Source: Cyclobacteriaceae bacterium
GTDB taxonomy: Bacteria; Bacteroidota; Bacteroidia; Cytophagales; Cyclobacteriaceae
NCBI GenBank assembly: GCA_026003355.1
Contig: BPHC01000001.1
Span: forward strand, 248,001-312,000
DNA length: 64,000 nucleotides
Reading direction: 5' to 3'
The position numbers and the translations under genes are program-made. A model generated the notes under the pieces. That model did no database searches, had not been told where the DNA came from, and worked only from the letters and a program-made list of their open reading frames with translations. Of the stretch, positions 45,606-55,500 are shown piece after piece. Within the stretch, counting starts at the first letter, position 1. Every line of letters starts with the position of its first letter.

Positions 45606-46595
45606 TTATTTAACTGGTTGGGATTTAATATATCCTGCCTGTATGATGGCAAGGGTATCTTTAAGGCTTTTAAACACCGAAAAGGTTTTCCCCTGGGTAC
45701 GCATGGCTCCCAGGGCATTGGCAAACCGGGCGGCCCCGATGTAGTCGGTAGGATTTACAGCCAGGCCATAACCCAATCCCCCGGCAAACGAGTCGCCACA
45801 TCCGGTGGTATCAATAACATGATCCACTTTAACAGGGGCAATATGTTCTTCAAAAAATTTGCCGCGTTTTCTGAAAAATGCAACACAACCCCTGGCATCG
45901 AGGGTTATGTACACACATTTAACACCTTTGTCGAGGCAGTGGCTGGCAAACGTCCGCAGTTCGTTGTTGTTCAGCTCCCGGTAGGTTAATTCTCCCGATT
46001 CATATTCCTTGCCAAACCATGAGGCATAAGCCTCTTCGAGATTCATCTTCAGTACATCAATGAAAGGCAGCCATAAGTCGCGGTCAATCCAGAATTTCCT
46101 CTTCCGTTCACCGTTTATAAGGCATGCTGTGGTGGGGCCGTGAGCATCGAAAATAATTAAACCCTTGCTCTTTTTTTTTAGATACCTAAGTGTGTCGAGG
46201 GTAATTTCATAGTCGCTGATGGGAATAAAGACAAACACCCTGCAGTTTACAAGCTCCTCCATGTCGGCAGGAAGTATGGGGTCCATGAAGCCGGTCTGCT
46301 GCTCCAGCCGGTTATTCATGTCGGTAAAACGCAGGCTTATAATGTCGCCCTGGTCGTTTTTTGCCGTGATGTATTTCAGGTTTATTCCTTTGTATCCTTT
46401 AAACACTTCGCGCACATTATCCACATCAACCTTTCGCACGTGTGTTACGGGTATAATTTCCATACTTCCGCCGGTGAGCACCGAAAGGGCAATTACCGGA
46501 TGGGTTACGCAACCCCATTTTTGTATGAGCTCGCCATTGTGCGTAACAATATGGTCGCGCGGAATGGGCCCGATTACGGCTATCTTCTTTTTCAT
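45606..46595 (-). CDS. PfkB family carbohydrate kinase
   Basis: 329 residues of the ribokinase fold. The start KKKIAVIGPIPRDHIV matches the first strand; the C-terminal signature VIDTTGCGDSFAGGLGYGLA (~residue 261 on) holds the catalytic Asp and the anion-hole Gly residues. The sugar-lid region differs from ribokinase and fructokinase, so the substrate is open (a sugar, sugar phosphate or nucleoside). No signal peptide: cytoplasmic. It starts one base after the ROK gene stop, so the two kinases are translated together. Confidence 0.88.
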   Translation of the reverse strand: MKKKIAVIGPIPRDHIVTHNGELIQKWGCVTHPVIALSVLTGGSMEIIPVTHVRKVDVDNVREVFKGYKGINLKYITAKNDQGDIISLRFTDMNNRLEQQTGFMDPILPADMEELVNCRVFVFIPISDYEITLDTLRYLKKKSKGLIIFDAHGPTTACLINGERKRKFWIDRDLWLPFIDVLKMNLEEAYASWFGKEYESGELTYRELNNNELRTFASHCLDKGVKCVYITLDARGCVAFFRKRGKFFEEHIAPVKVDHVIDTTGCGDSFAGGLGYGLAVNPTDYIGAARFANALGAMRTQGKTFSVFKSLKDTLAIIQAGYIKSQPVK

Positions 46596-46596
46596 G

Positions 46597-47514
46597 CTAT
46601 TTTGATAAAAGGGCTGCCCCGAAAACGCCTGCGCTATCGCCCAGTACAGGTTTTACCACTGGCGTTTCAAGGCGGTTATTAAACACATATTTACGAAGCG
46701 ACTCAACACCCCCGGTAAATAATTCATCTACGTTGCTCACCCCACCGCCTATTACAACTACATCCGGATCAAGGATATTGATCACCACACTCAGCGCAAG
46801 TCCGAAAAACCGGGTAAGTCGTTCCAGTGTGGCACGGGCGTGCCTGTCGTTTTCTTCACGGGCAAGCCGGCATATATCACTTAAAGACTTCTGCGTACCA
46901 CTAAGCGAGCAGTAAAATTTTTCAAGTGCAGGGCCTGATAAAATTTTCTCGACACAGCCGCTTTTACCGCAGTAGCACGCCCCTCCCGATTCATCGAGAT
47001 AGTTATGGCCCCACTCTCCGGCAATGCCCTGCAAACCGTTAATTACCTTGCCATCCACAACAATCCCGCCTCCTACGCCGGTACCCATAATTACCCCAAA
47101 AACCACTCTGGCCGCCGGAAATTTTTCTTTTACAACTCCCATCAGGGTTTCGGCCAGGGCAAAGCAGTTAGCATCGTTGGCCATGCGCACTTCCATGCGC
47201 AAAGCATCCTGCAGGTCGTCTTTCAGGGGCTTTCCGTTAAGAACGGTTGAGTTCGAATTTTTGAGCGTTCGTGTTTGCGGATCGAGCGTGCCGGGTGTAC
47301 CGATTCCAATAACACCGGGCCGATAGCCCAGGTGTTCTTCCATGGTACGAACCACGTTGGCTATCTGGTTTATAACATGGTGGTAACCTTTTTCAGCGCC
47401 GGTAGGCAGGCGATACCGGAAAAGCACCTTGCCAGCGTCTGTTCCGTTAATCACAGCGCCTTCAATTTTGGTGCCGCCCAGATCTATACCCCAAAGGTGG
47501 TTGTCGTTCTCCAT
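46597..47514 (-). CDS. ROK family sugar kinase (glucokinase-like)
   Basis: 305 residues. ATP site LWGIDLGGTKIEGAVI at the start, ROK signature GIMGTGVGGGIVVDGKV, then the zinc motif CYCGKSGCVEKILSGPAL and VVVIGGGVSN near the end. There is no DNA-binding domain, so it is an enzyme and not a repressor. The expected reaction is ATP-dependent phosphorylation of glucose (or fructose/mannose) in the cytoplasm. It lies 31 bases behind the trehalase gene, which supports glucose as the substrate. Confidence 0.9.
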   Translation of the reverse strand: MENDNHLWGIDLGGTKIEGAVINGTDAGKVLFRYRLPTGAEKGYHHVINQIANVVRTMEEHLGYRPGVIGIGTPGTLDPQTRTLKNSNSTVLNGKPLKDDLQDALRMEVRMANDANCFALAETLMGVVKEKFPAARVVFGVIMGTGVGGGIVVDGKVINGLQGIAGEWGHNYLDESGGACYCGKSGCVEKILSGPALEKFYCSLSGTQKSLSDICRLAREENDRHARATLERLTRFFGLALSVVINILDPDVVVIGGGVSNVDELFTGGVESLRKYVFNNRLETPVVKPVLGDSAGVFGAALLSK

Positions 47515-47545
47515 AATTTCTCTGTTAATAGTATCATGACCTGCC

Positions 47546-49129
47546 TCATTTAAATTCTGACGTTAACAGTTGGTTGAGCTGCAGCAGGTATGCCGCTACG
47601 CCGTTGGTCCAGCCGAAACCATCCTGTGTGGGATACTCCCCTCCACCGGCAGGCTGCAGGGTGTCGGCAACATTGTACTTTTCCATCATTTTTCCAGTAC
47701 GTTTAAATACCCTTTGGTTTTGCGCCAGCCAGCGTGTGGCGATAATGGTGGCCAGAGAATCATAACCGTATTGCTTCAGTCCGGTAACCGCAATGTACTG
47801 AAGGGGCGCCCAGCCGTTGGGTGCATCCCATTGCTGTTTGCTGTTGACAAGCGTAGTGGTTAGACCACCGGGTTTAAGAAATTCGCTTTCAATGATTGAA
47901 GCGGCTCTTGTGACCATTTGCGGCTGGGCCAGCTCAAAAAACAGCGGAAACATTCCGGCCAGCGTTTTATTCGATCGCTGCCGGCTGTTTGCAAAATCGT
48001 AGTCGGTAAAGAATCCGGCTGTTTCGTTCCAGAAAAAGGTAAGAATAGCCCTTCTGCGGCTGTCGGCACGGTCAGTAAAATACTGTGCCGAGTCGGTTAG
48101 TTGTTTAACATTATAACCTTGCTGAAGGGTACGCTCTGCAAAATATAACAGGCAGTTGAGATCAACAGGGATAATTTCGGTTGTACGAATGGTTTCGAGC
48201 CGGGTCGAATCATCCAGCCAGCGTGAGGAGAAATCCCATCCCGACTCGGCCGCTGCCCGCAGGTTGCGGTATACATCTTCCTTGGCCCTGCCCGACAGTC
48301 CGGCAAGTTGCACATCTTCTTTGTAGGCTTCTGGTCTGGGCCGGGGCGCATCGTCCCAGTAGCGGTTCATGAGGGAGCCATCGGGCATCAGCACAACCCT
48401 GCGGTAGCTGTCGCCAGGCTTTTGCAACTTACCGGATCCGTCCATCCAGAAGTCGTATTCCTTTTTTAAAGCGGACAGATAACGCAGCAAGGCAGTGCTG
48501 TCGTGCTGATGCAACAGGGCAATCATGCAGGCGAAAAAAGGTGGTTGCGAGCGGCTAAGGTAGTATGTGCGGTTACCGTTGGGAATGTGTCCGTACCGGT
48601 TAATGAGCCAGGCGAAATTATTCACCATATTTACCGCATCCATCTTCCGGTTATGCGCCAGAAGCCCCAGCATGGTAAAGTAACTGTCCCAGTAATAAAT
48701 TTCTGCAAACCTTCCGCCTGGCACAACGTAGGCATAAGGGAGGGCGATGCGCGTGGACTGGTCGTTCGTTTCATCGGCAGGGCGCGTAAGCCGGGGCCAC
48801 AGGTTTTTTATGTGTTCTTCAAGGGTAACAGTAGTGTCGCTTATAAAACTTGATTCGGGGCGGTCGGGCAGTATGAAATGGCTGCCTACAAAGGTTGTAA
48901 GATCAAAATCCGGCTTATTTTTTTCTTTCTCATAAAGCGATATAATCTCATCCCATGAGGTGCGCGGTGTACAATCGGGAAAGGTTTTGGAGTCGGGGAA
49001 AACAGGTGCTGTCTGAACATCGTGAAACAACGATGACTCAAATACCTGCTCCCAGTTTGGCGGACCTGACTTTTTCTGGCAGGCACTTACCAGGAATATT
49101 ATTCCATATAACGCGTGTCGGAGTTTCAT
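47546..49129 (-). CDS. treA: Trehalase, GH37 family, lipoprotein
   Basis: 527 residues with a lipoprotein signal (MKLRHALYGIIFLVSACQKK, lipobox VSAC). Both trehalase signatures are present: PGGRFAEIYYWDSYF (~138-151) and QWDAPNGWAPLQY (~433-445). The catalytic residues match Tre37A: Asp299 in AESGWDFSSRW and Glu483 in MMEKYNV. It hydrolyses alpha,alpha-trehalose to two glucoses, here outside the cytoplasm. It sits eight bases behind the haloperoxidase-type gene and upstream of the ROK kinase, forming a plausible route from trehalose to glucose 6-phosphate. Confidence 0.95.
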   Translation of the reverse strand: MKLRHALYGIIFLVSACQKKSGPPNWEQVFESSLFHDVQTAPVFPDSKTFPDCTPRTSWDEIISLYEKEKNKPDFDLTTFVGSHFILPDRPESSFISDTTVTLEEHIKNLWPRLTRPADETNDQSTRIALPYAYVVPGGRFAEIYYWDSYFTMLGLLAHNRKMDAVNMVNNFAWLINRYGHIPNGNRTYYLSRSQPPFFACMIALLHQHDSTALLRYLSALKKEYDFWMDGSGKLQKPGDSYRRVVLMPDGSLMNRYWDDAPRPRPEAYKEDVQLAGLSGRAKEDVYRNLRAAAESGWDFSSRWLDDSTRLETIRTTEIIPVDLNCLLYFAERTLQQGYNVKQLTDSAQYFTDRADSRRRAILTFFWNETAGFFTDYDFANSRQRSNKTLAGMFPLFFELAQPQMVTRAASIIESEFLKPGGLTTTLVNSKQQWDAPNGWAPLQYIAVTGLKQYGYDSLATIIATRWLAQNQRVFKRTGKMMEKYNVADTLQPAGGGEYPTQDGFGWTNGVAAYLLQLNQLLTSEFK

Positions 49130-49137
49130 TGTACATT

Positions 49138-50484
49138 CTATTGTTTTATCCTGGTTTGAAGCGCTACGGGTTGTTTGCGGGTATTGATATGTTCAACGAC
49201 CCACTGGCCAACTTTCCGGCCCTGAACCACGCCATTTTCGCATGCAGGACGGTAGTGAATACCACCGTACATCCGGCTGATAGCCGCTTCTTCTGCAGCC
49301 TGGGCAAACGATGTAAAGCTCCGTGGTTTAAGACCAAATTCCACTTCGGTAGAATCGGTGAAAGAAAATCCATCGCCAAATAATTTGGTTAACACCGTAG
49401 ATGCTGCGGCCGATATCACACTGTGTCCGCTGGTGTATTCAGGAAAGGGCGGTGTTTGCAGCAAGGGAACCCAGTTTTCATCAATGTATTGATTGATATA
49501 GGTTTCGGGGCGAATTAACACACTGCGGTATTTTTCATCCCAGCAGCTGATGAAGGCATCGGCCAGCGCAATGGCTACGCAGGCATAGGCTTCGGTGGCG
49601 GTGAAGAAGTCGGAATTAGCTTTTCTGCAGGCTTCGGCAGTAATGTTTATCCAGTGTCCTCCCGGAGAAATTTTCTTTATCCCAAACATGACGTGGCCGT
49701 GTACCTGCATGGCAAAAGGGTTGCAATCCCAAAAGGCGGCAATTTCTTTTTGTTCATCGGTAAGCCGATTACCGGTTTCATATACTTCAACAGCTTCTTT
49801 GTAAAACCGGCTGTTTTTTTCGGCTGAAAATGGGGTGGGCGGAGGAGGCGCAAACTGGCTGGCAGAATCCATTACAAAAGTTCTTACTTTATTCCAGTGG
49901 GGCTCAATGGCATCGAAGTATGCAGGTGGTGTGGGTTTCCAGGTGCCTGGCACATCCGAAATGGAATACTTGGGGAAAGACCGAGTTTGATGGTAGTTAT
50001 CACCCGATGCCCATTGCAGTATATGATCGGCCACTACATTACCATACTGCACCGACCGGTCGAACACCTTTTTGGGCATGCCCGAATTGCGAAAGGTTTC
50101 AGTAACCTTATTGTAAACCGTGTCCAGGTTAGACTCGCTAAAGATAAGCTGACGGCCAACTTTATACAGCGATTGAATGGCACACAACTCCGGGCAGTAC
50201 TCCTGGTTCTTTTCCGGCTGCGGCACGGCAGGGAGATGCTTAATTTGACCGGACAGGCTTACAAACTTATCCGAAAAAGGAACAAGCGCTTCATAGGCCG
50301 CTATAGCTGAATAGGCATACACCCTGCTGGCCACCGGCGGAGAAAAGATATCATGCACCATGCGATCGGTAATAGCTTTCATAACCTGGTGCAGGCTTTC
50401 GGGGTTGGCTGCCACCGGCCGGTAATCTGATTGCCGCCCGCAGGCCCCGGCAAGGAAAAGGCAAAGCAAAATAATTCTTTTCAT
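49138..50484 (-). CDS. Vanadium-dependent haloperoxidase / PAP2-like lipoprotein
   Basis: 448 residues, lipoprotein signal MKRIILLCLFLAGACGRQ (lipobox AGAC). The vanadate/phosphate pocket is complete: Lys318 and Arg325 (EKYRSVLIRPETY), Ser352-Gly353-His354 (PEYTSGHS), Arg404 and His410 (SRMYGGIHYRP). This is the order of PAP2-superfamily vanadium haloperoxidases. Bacterial relatives halogenate organic compounds with peroxide, act as phosphatases, or have unknown roles; sequence alone does not separate these. It lies six bases behind GH65 and eight before trehalase, so its substrate is probably linked to the same sugar pathway. Confidence 0.88.
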   Translation of the reverse strand: MKRIILLCLFLAGACGRQSDYRPVAANPESLHQVMKAITDRMVHDIFSPPVASRVYAYSAIAAYEALVPFSDKFVSLSGQIKHLPAVPQPEKNQEYCPELCAIQSLYKVGRQLIFSESNLDTVYNKVTETFRNSGMPKKVFDRSVQYGNVVADHILQWASGDNYHQTRSFPKYSISDVPGTWKPTPPAYFDAIEPHWNKVRTFVMDSASQFAPPPPTPFSAEKNSRFYKEAVEVYETGNRLTDEQKEIAAFWDCNPFAMQVHGHVMFGIKKISPGGHWINITAEACRKANSDFFTATEAYACVAIALADAFISCWDEKYRSVLIRPETYINQYIDENWVPLLQTPPFPEYTSGHSVISAAASTVLTKLFGDGFSFTDSTEVEFGLKPRSFTSFAQAAEEAAISRMYGGIHYRPACENGVVQGRKVGQWVVEHINTRKQPVALQTRIKQ

Positions 50485-50490
50485 AGAAGT

Positions 50491-52536
50491 CTATTTCTGT
50501 TTTCTACTTTTTCTGCTATACAAATCAATTCCTGTGATTTCCAGTTTTTTCCAGGATGCGGGCAAGGCCGTGGGTATTCTGGTTATCCCCTGATCGGTTA
50601 TGCGCAATCCGCCAAAGCCAAACATTACAGCCTGAAGCATGCCGCCGGCGCCTGTGGCAAAATAGGGGTTGGTGCCACCGGCTGTTTCGGCCAGCACATT
50701 AAAAGGAGGCACCATATTGGGTCGGTAACTTTTAAGGAAAAGCTCGTAGGCTTTCTCTGCCTGGCCGAGTCGGGCATACAGGGTGCTGAGGACAGAGAAA
50801 CCCATGGCCGGTCCCTGAGGCGACATGCGGGGTTCATAATAGCGCAAATCTTTTTCAATTTGTTCGCGGCTGGTAATCAGTTCCAGCGGAAAAGCCAGCA
50901 GGTTTACATCGGCCTGTTTGATTTCTTCTCCGTTGTAGGTAGCATTTTCGCGCGTTACTCCATCAGGGAATTTAAGTATGGGTATGTTGGAGGCCACATG
51001 CTCCCAGTCGGGGTCGGGCTGGAGGCCCAGCTCCCGGGCAGCCTGGGCGGCATACCGCAACACCACTATGGCCATGCCATTGGTAAATGCATTGTTGTTG
51101 ATGTTCTCCTGCCATTCGTTTGCACCAATTACGTTGTTTATTTCATACTGCCCTGGTGCCTTGCGCTCTACCCTGCTGGCCCAGAAATCGGCTATTTCTT
51201 TCAGTACCGGATATCCGCGCTCGCGCAGCCACTGCCGGTCATGCGTAACCTGATAGTACTTCCAGAAGGCCCATCCCACACACGCGGTAATGTGGTGCTG
51301 AAACGGCCCGGTAAGCGCCCAGACGGGGGTATCTTCGCTCCCTTCGGCCGATGATTCCCAGGGGAACATGGCACCGCGGTAACCATGTGCAAACGCATTC
51401 CTGCGGGCCGCATCCAGCCGCTGATAGCGATATTCCAGCAACGAGCGGGCAATGGCAGGCTGCAGAACGAGCAATGGTGGATACATCCACAACTCGGTGT
51501 CCCAGAAAATATGGCCATTATATCCCAGGCCCGAAAGCCCCATAGGCGAAAGACTCAAGGCCGTACCCTGACGCGCAAATGCATACAGGTGGTATAGTGC
51601 AAACCTGACATCGCGTTGTACCTCCTCATCGCCATCAATAATGATGTCGCTCTTCCATAGTTGCTCCCACTCTGCCACATGGCGCTGCAACAGGCGGTCG
51701 GTTTTTTCAAGTGCAGCATAAACCGTAAGGCGTTCGGCTTCGTTAAGCGGGTCGTTGTAATGGGCTGATGATACCGCAGACGAAACCACCGAAAAGGTGT
51801 ATTCCTCCCCCGCCGCAATATTTCTGGAGAACTTGGCCAGGTGCATGTTATAATCCCAGTCTTCATGGATAATTTGCGGCTGCCGGCCGTGCGGTTCCGG
51901 AAAGACAAATGAAGATGAGGCAGCTACCGTTAAACGGCCCGAGGGACTTTTGCCTACCGAAGTAAGCAAGGGAATGCGCGCATGCGGCCTGTCGATTTCG
52001 CTGTACAGGTTGTGCACATCAGCCAGATGGTCGGGCGCCTCAATAATACTCATTGGCGTTATGTGAATATTGGAAAGCGCCTTAATGGTTACGATGCTCA
52101 GGGCGCAATATGGCAGATGACGCAGGGCCAGCAGGCGGTGCCTGACTTCAGCCTTTCCGGGAACGGTAAATGTGCTGGTTAATATTGCCGTGCGCATATC
52201 CAGCTCCTGACGAAAGCCTGATACATCAGCCGGACCAATGCGCCTGCCGTCAATGTCGAGTGCCATGTTTACATGGTTAAAGCTTTTCAGGATGTTCGAT
52301 ACCCTGCCGCGCTGATAGTAGTCGTATGCGCCATTAAGCACCACATCTTTCACCTTCATGGGCTCGGCTGAAGACACCAGGCCAATCATGCCATTGGCTA
52401 CCGTAACACCAAAATATGCCTGGCCTCTTTCAACAGGGGCGGTTACCAGCCATGTATTTTGCTGCTGTGCACAAACCGATGACAGGCCAAGCCATAAACA
52501 GGCAAAAAGAAGGTTTTTGTCAGTAGTTTTCATCAA
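50491..52536 (-). CDS. Secreted GH65 family glycosidase
   Basis: 681 residues with a signal peptide (MMKTTDKNLLFACLWLGLSSVCAQ). The beta-sandwich N-terminal half is followed by an (alpha/alpha)6 barrel with GHIFWDTELWMYPPLL (substrate-binding FWDTE, ~344) and the catalytic-acid region INNVIGANEWQENINNNAFTN (Glu474, replacing the usual GPDEYHE). GH65 includes trehalose, kojibiose and maltose phosphorylases, but those act in the cytoplasm. A signal peptide argues for a hydrolase such as acid trehalase or the kojibiose hydrolase described from Flavobacterium. Linkage specificity is open. It overlaps the start of the upstream CRTAC1-like gene stop by 17 bases and precedes the haloperoxidase-type gene by six. 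Confidence 0.88.
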   Translation of the reverse strand: MMKTTDKNLLFACLWLGLSSVCAQQQNTWLVTAPVERGQAYFGVTVANGMIGLVSSAEPMKVKDVVLNGAYDYYQRGRVSNILKSFNHVNMALDIDGRRIGPADVSGFRQELDMRTAILTSTFTVPGKAEVRHRLLALRHLPYCALSIVTIKALSNIHITPMSIIEAPDHLADVHNLYSEIDRPHARIPLLTSVGKSPSGRLTVAASSSFVFPEPHGRQPQIIHEDWDYNMHLAKFSRNIAAGEEYTFSVVSSAVSSAHYNDPLNEAERLTVYAALEKTDRLLQRHVAEWEQLWKSDIIIDGDEEVQRDVRFALYHLYAFARQGTALSLSPMGLSGLGYNGHIFWDTELWMYPPLLVLQPAIARSLLEYRYQRLDAARRNAFAHGYRGAMFPWESSAEGSEDTPVWALTGPFQHHITACVGWAFWKYYQVTHDRQWLRERGYPVLKEIADFWASRVERKAPGQYEINNVIGANEWQENINNNAFTNGMAIVVLRYAAQAARELGLQPDPDWEHVASNIPILKFPDGVTRENATYNGEEIKQADVNLLAFPLELITSREQIEKDLRYYEPRMSPQGPAMGFSVLSTLYARLGQAEKAYELFLKSYRPNMVPPFNVLAETAGGTNPYFATGAGGMLQAVMFGFGGLRITDQGITRIPTALPASWKKLEITGIDLYSRKSRKQK

Positions 52537-55500
52537 GAGTAAAAGCTAATAAAGTCTGGTTATTTCTTGAAACAAGAATCACATTTTTATGTCCTTTCTT
52601 AAGTTTTAGTGCACCAATGTGTCGCGCCTGGCCGGGAACAATGAAACCTGATTTTTCCGGTGGAATCGGCAGCACACTGAAATCAGGTTTTATCTCCAGC
52701 AGTTCACCATACCCTGCATCAAGAAAGCCAATGTCGGGTTGCACATCGGTAAGATTGCCGGCCGCCAGAAGCATGGTGGAGTTACCTGCCGGCGAACGAA
52801 GAGCGGCCAAAGCAAAAACAGGAAAAAACTGAATCTTGTCGGGCAGCGGCAACACATCGAAACCAGATCCGTTGTTTCTTAGTATTGCGCTGCCCAGCAT
52901 TTGAGTTTCAAGTTTTACCGATGCTTTGAGTTTATCGGTTTCAAAAACATTATCCGGCCCGGCCTTGCTGTAGTTGGCGTAGCTAAGGAATTTCTTTTTA
53001 AGTGAAGGAATTTGCTTAACCAGCTGGTCGCGGGAATTAAAAACCGATGGGCCGCCCGGGGTGTTGTAAATTAAAATCTGTTCTTCCGTCCCGTTGGCAT
53101 CAAAATCGTTCACATACATTATTACAGGGCTGCTTGAAGAGGCACGCAACCTGGAGTTAAGTCCGAAATTACCGGCAATAAAATCAGGAAGGCTGTCGTG
53201 GTTAATATCGGCAGTGCTAATAACATTCCATAAGCCGGAAGTATTTTTTAAACCTCTTTGTTGGGTTTCATCAGCAAACTTTCCATCGGGTTGCTGTATC
53301 CATACGGTAAGGGGCATCCAGTAACCGGCCAGCAAAAGGTCGGGCCTGCGGTCATGGTTTACATCAGTCCAGCAGGCATCCTGAATTCTTCCCAGCTTGC
53401 GTGTTGCAAACAGCTGCAGCGTAACATCCGAAAAAGTGCCATCGCCATTGTTACGCAATACAAAGCTGTCGGGAACTTTGCCATAGGCTTTTGCTACCAC
53501 CCTGCCGCCCAAAAAAATATCCGGAAGATTATCCTGATTAAAATCGGCAATGCGTATTACCGAGGCATCGGCAAAAATTTCGGGCAGCGCTTTGTCCGAA
53601 CGGGTAAACATTCCATTGCCCTTGTTTAGATACAGGCGCGGTTTAAGGCGCACATCGCTCCCGTTGAACTGTTGGCCCCCACCGGCCACAATCAAATCGG
53701 CCAGGCCGTCATTATTCACATCGGCCAATGCGCAGGCAGTATCTTCTGCGCCAGCATCAGCTTCAAGATCGGGCTGGTTCATTTTTTTAAAACTACCATC
53801 GGGTTGTTGTACAAAAACAACTCCCGACTGTCCTGCCGCTCCGCCAATAAAAAGATCGTCCAGGTCATCTCCGTTTATATCAGCTACTGCCAGCGGCGGA
53901 CCGGCCACGGCATGAGAAAAAGGCAGCAGGGGTTCATGGTTAATGGCTGAAAATTTGTTTTCAGAATGGCTGTAGCTAAGGCCCGGAATGGTTATGGGTT
54001 TAAAAAACTTTGTTCCGGAGCTGCTGATGTTCCCGTTTCGCGGTGTTGCTGCAACCTGGCTGATCTCCAATAACTTATTTGCGCCAACCTGAAACAACTT
54101 CTGCATCTGGCCGTCTGGCCAGCGGATAATGACGGAATCGGCCATCCAATTGGAACCGAGGCCAATATGCACAATTGGTTCAACGGCCGACTGCCAGCCC
54201 CTGGAGGTGTAAACTTCATAGAATGACCTGTTACCGCCGGCATAGGCTTCAACCCCTGCACCAATAGCGAAAACATTTTTGCCCTTTCCCTGGAGCCGAA
54301 TTCTAAGGTAATGGGCAGAGTCGGGCGAGGTATTGTTTCTGTAGATCAGCGCTGGCATATTCTGCACATTTACAACCAGATCAAGATCACCATCCAGGTC
54401 CAGATCGGCATAGGTTGCGCCCTGTGCGCAATTGGGTGTGGCATCGTCCATCCACAGCCGGGTAACTTCTTTAAAGTGCAGGCCGTCGGTATTTTGAAAC
54501 ATGCGGTTAACTGCCTGGCCGGCGGGCATTTTTTCGGCCAGATCGAGGTCGGGAATTTTTCCGGAAGGCGTAGAAGCTATGTAGCTGATGTAGTCCAGGT
54601 CGTTGGGCCGCCTTAACACACCGTTGCTGATGAACAAATCTTTAAACCCATCGTTGTTAAAATCAGCAAACAGGGCTGCCCAGCTCCAGTCGGTGGCTTC
54701 TACTCCGGCAAAAGGTGCGATGTCGCTAAACAACGGAATGCCATTTACCTCGCCCCGGTTAAGCTGGAGCGCATTGCGCGAAAACTGATAATGAAAACCG
54801 TAGGATAGCTTATGCTGAAAAATTTCATACGAATCTTCACCGGCCGAACGCTTGCGAATAACTTCATCATCTGGCAGCATATCGAGTGTAATTAAATCAG
54901 GTTTAAGGTCATTGTTTATATCAGCTGCGTCAGAGCCCATTGAAAACCGGCTGGTGTGGGGCATGGCCTTTTCAACTATCTGCTTAAAAGTTCCGTTGCG
55001 CTGGTTAAGGTACAGATAGTCGTTTTCGCGAAAGTCGTTGCACACGTAAATGTCCGGCCAGCCGTCTGTATTAAAATCAGATATCGCAACGCTCAAACCA
55101 TATCCCAGCGTACCCGTAAGAATGCCGGCTTCCCGGGTAACATCGGTAAACACACCGTTATCATTGCGCATGAGTCTGTCGCCCGACCGGTCATCGGGTG
55201 TATAACGAAGCGCCATATCGGCAAGTGTATAATTGGCATGCACCGAGTGGTTGAGCAGGTAAACATCCAGGTCTCCATCGCGATCGTAGTCAAAAAATGA
55301 TGCATGGGTGCCAAAGCCCGAAAAAGCCAGGTTGTAGTCTTTCGCCTTTTCGGTGAAGGTAAGATTACCGTTGTTTATATAAAGGCGGTTGCGCCCTTTA
55401 AGATTCCGGAAGCCTCCCACTTCGCAAACATACAGGTCCAACCAGCCATCGCCATTTACATCAGCCATGGTTACCCCCGTGGTCCAGCTGCGGCTTCCGG

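Noticed and set aside
50431-51354. Long open frame on the plus strand opposite the GH65 gene
   Set aside because: It lies wholly over strongly supported minus-strand genes, has no recognisable motif, and its composition is that of a complementary shadow frame.
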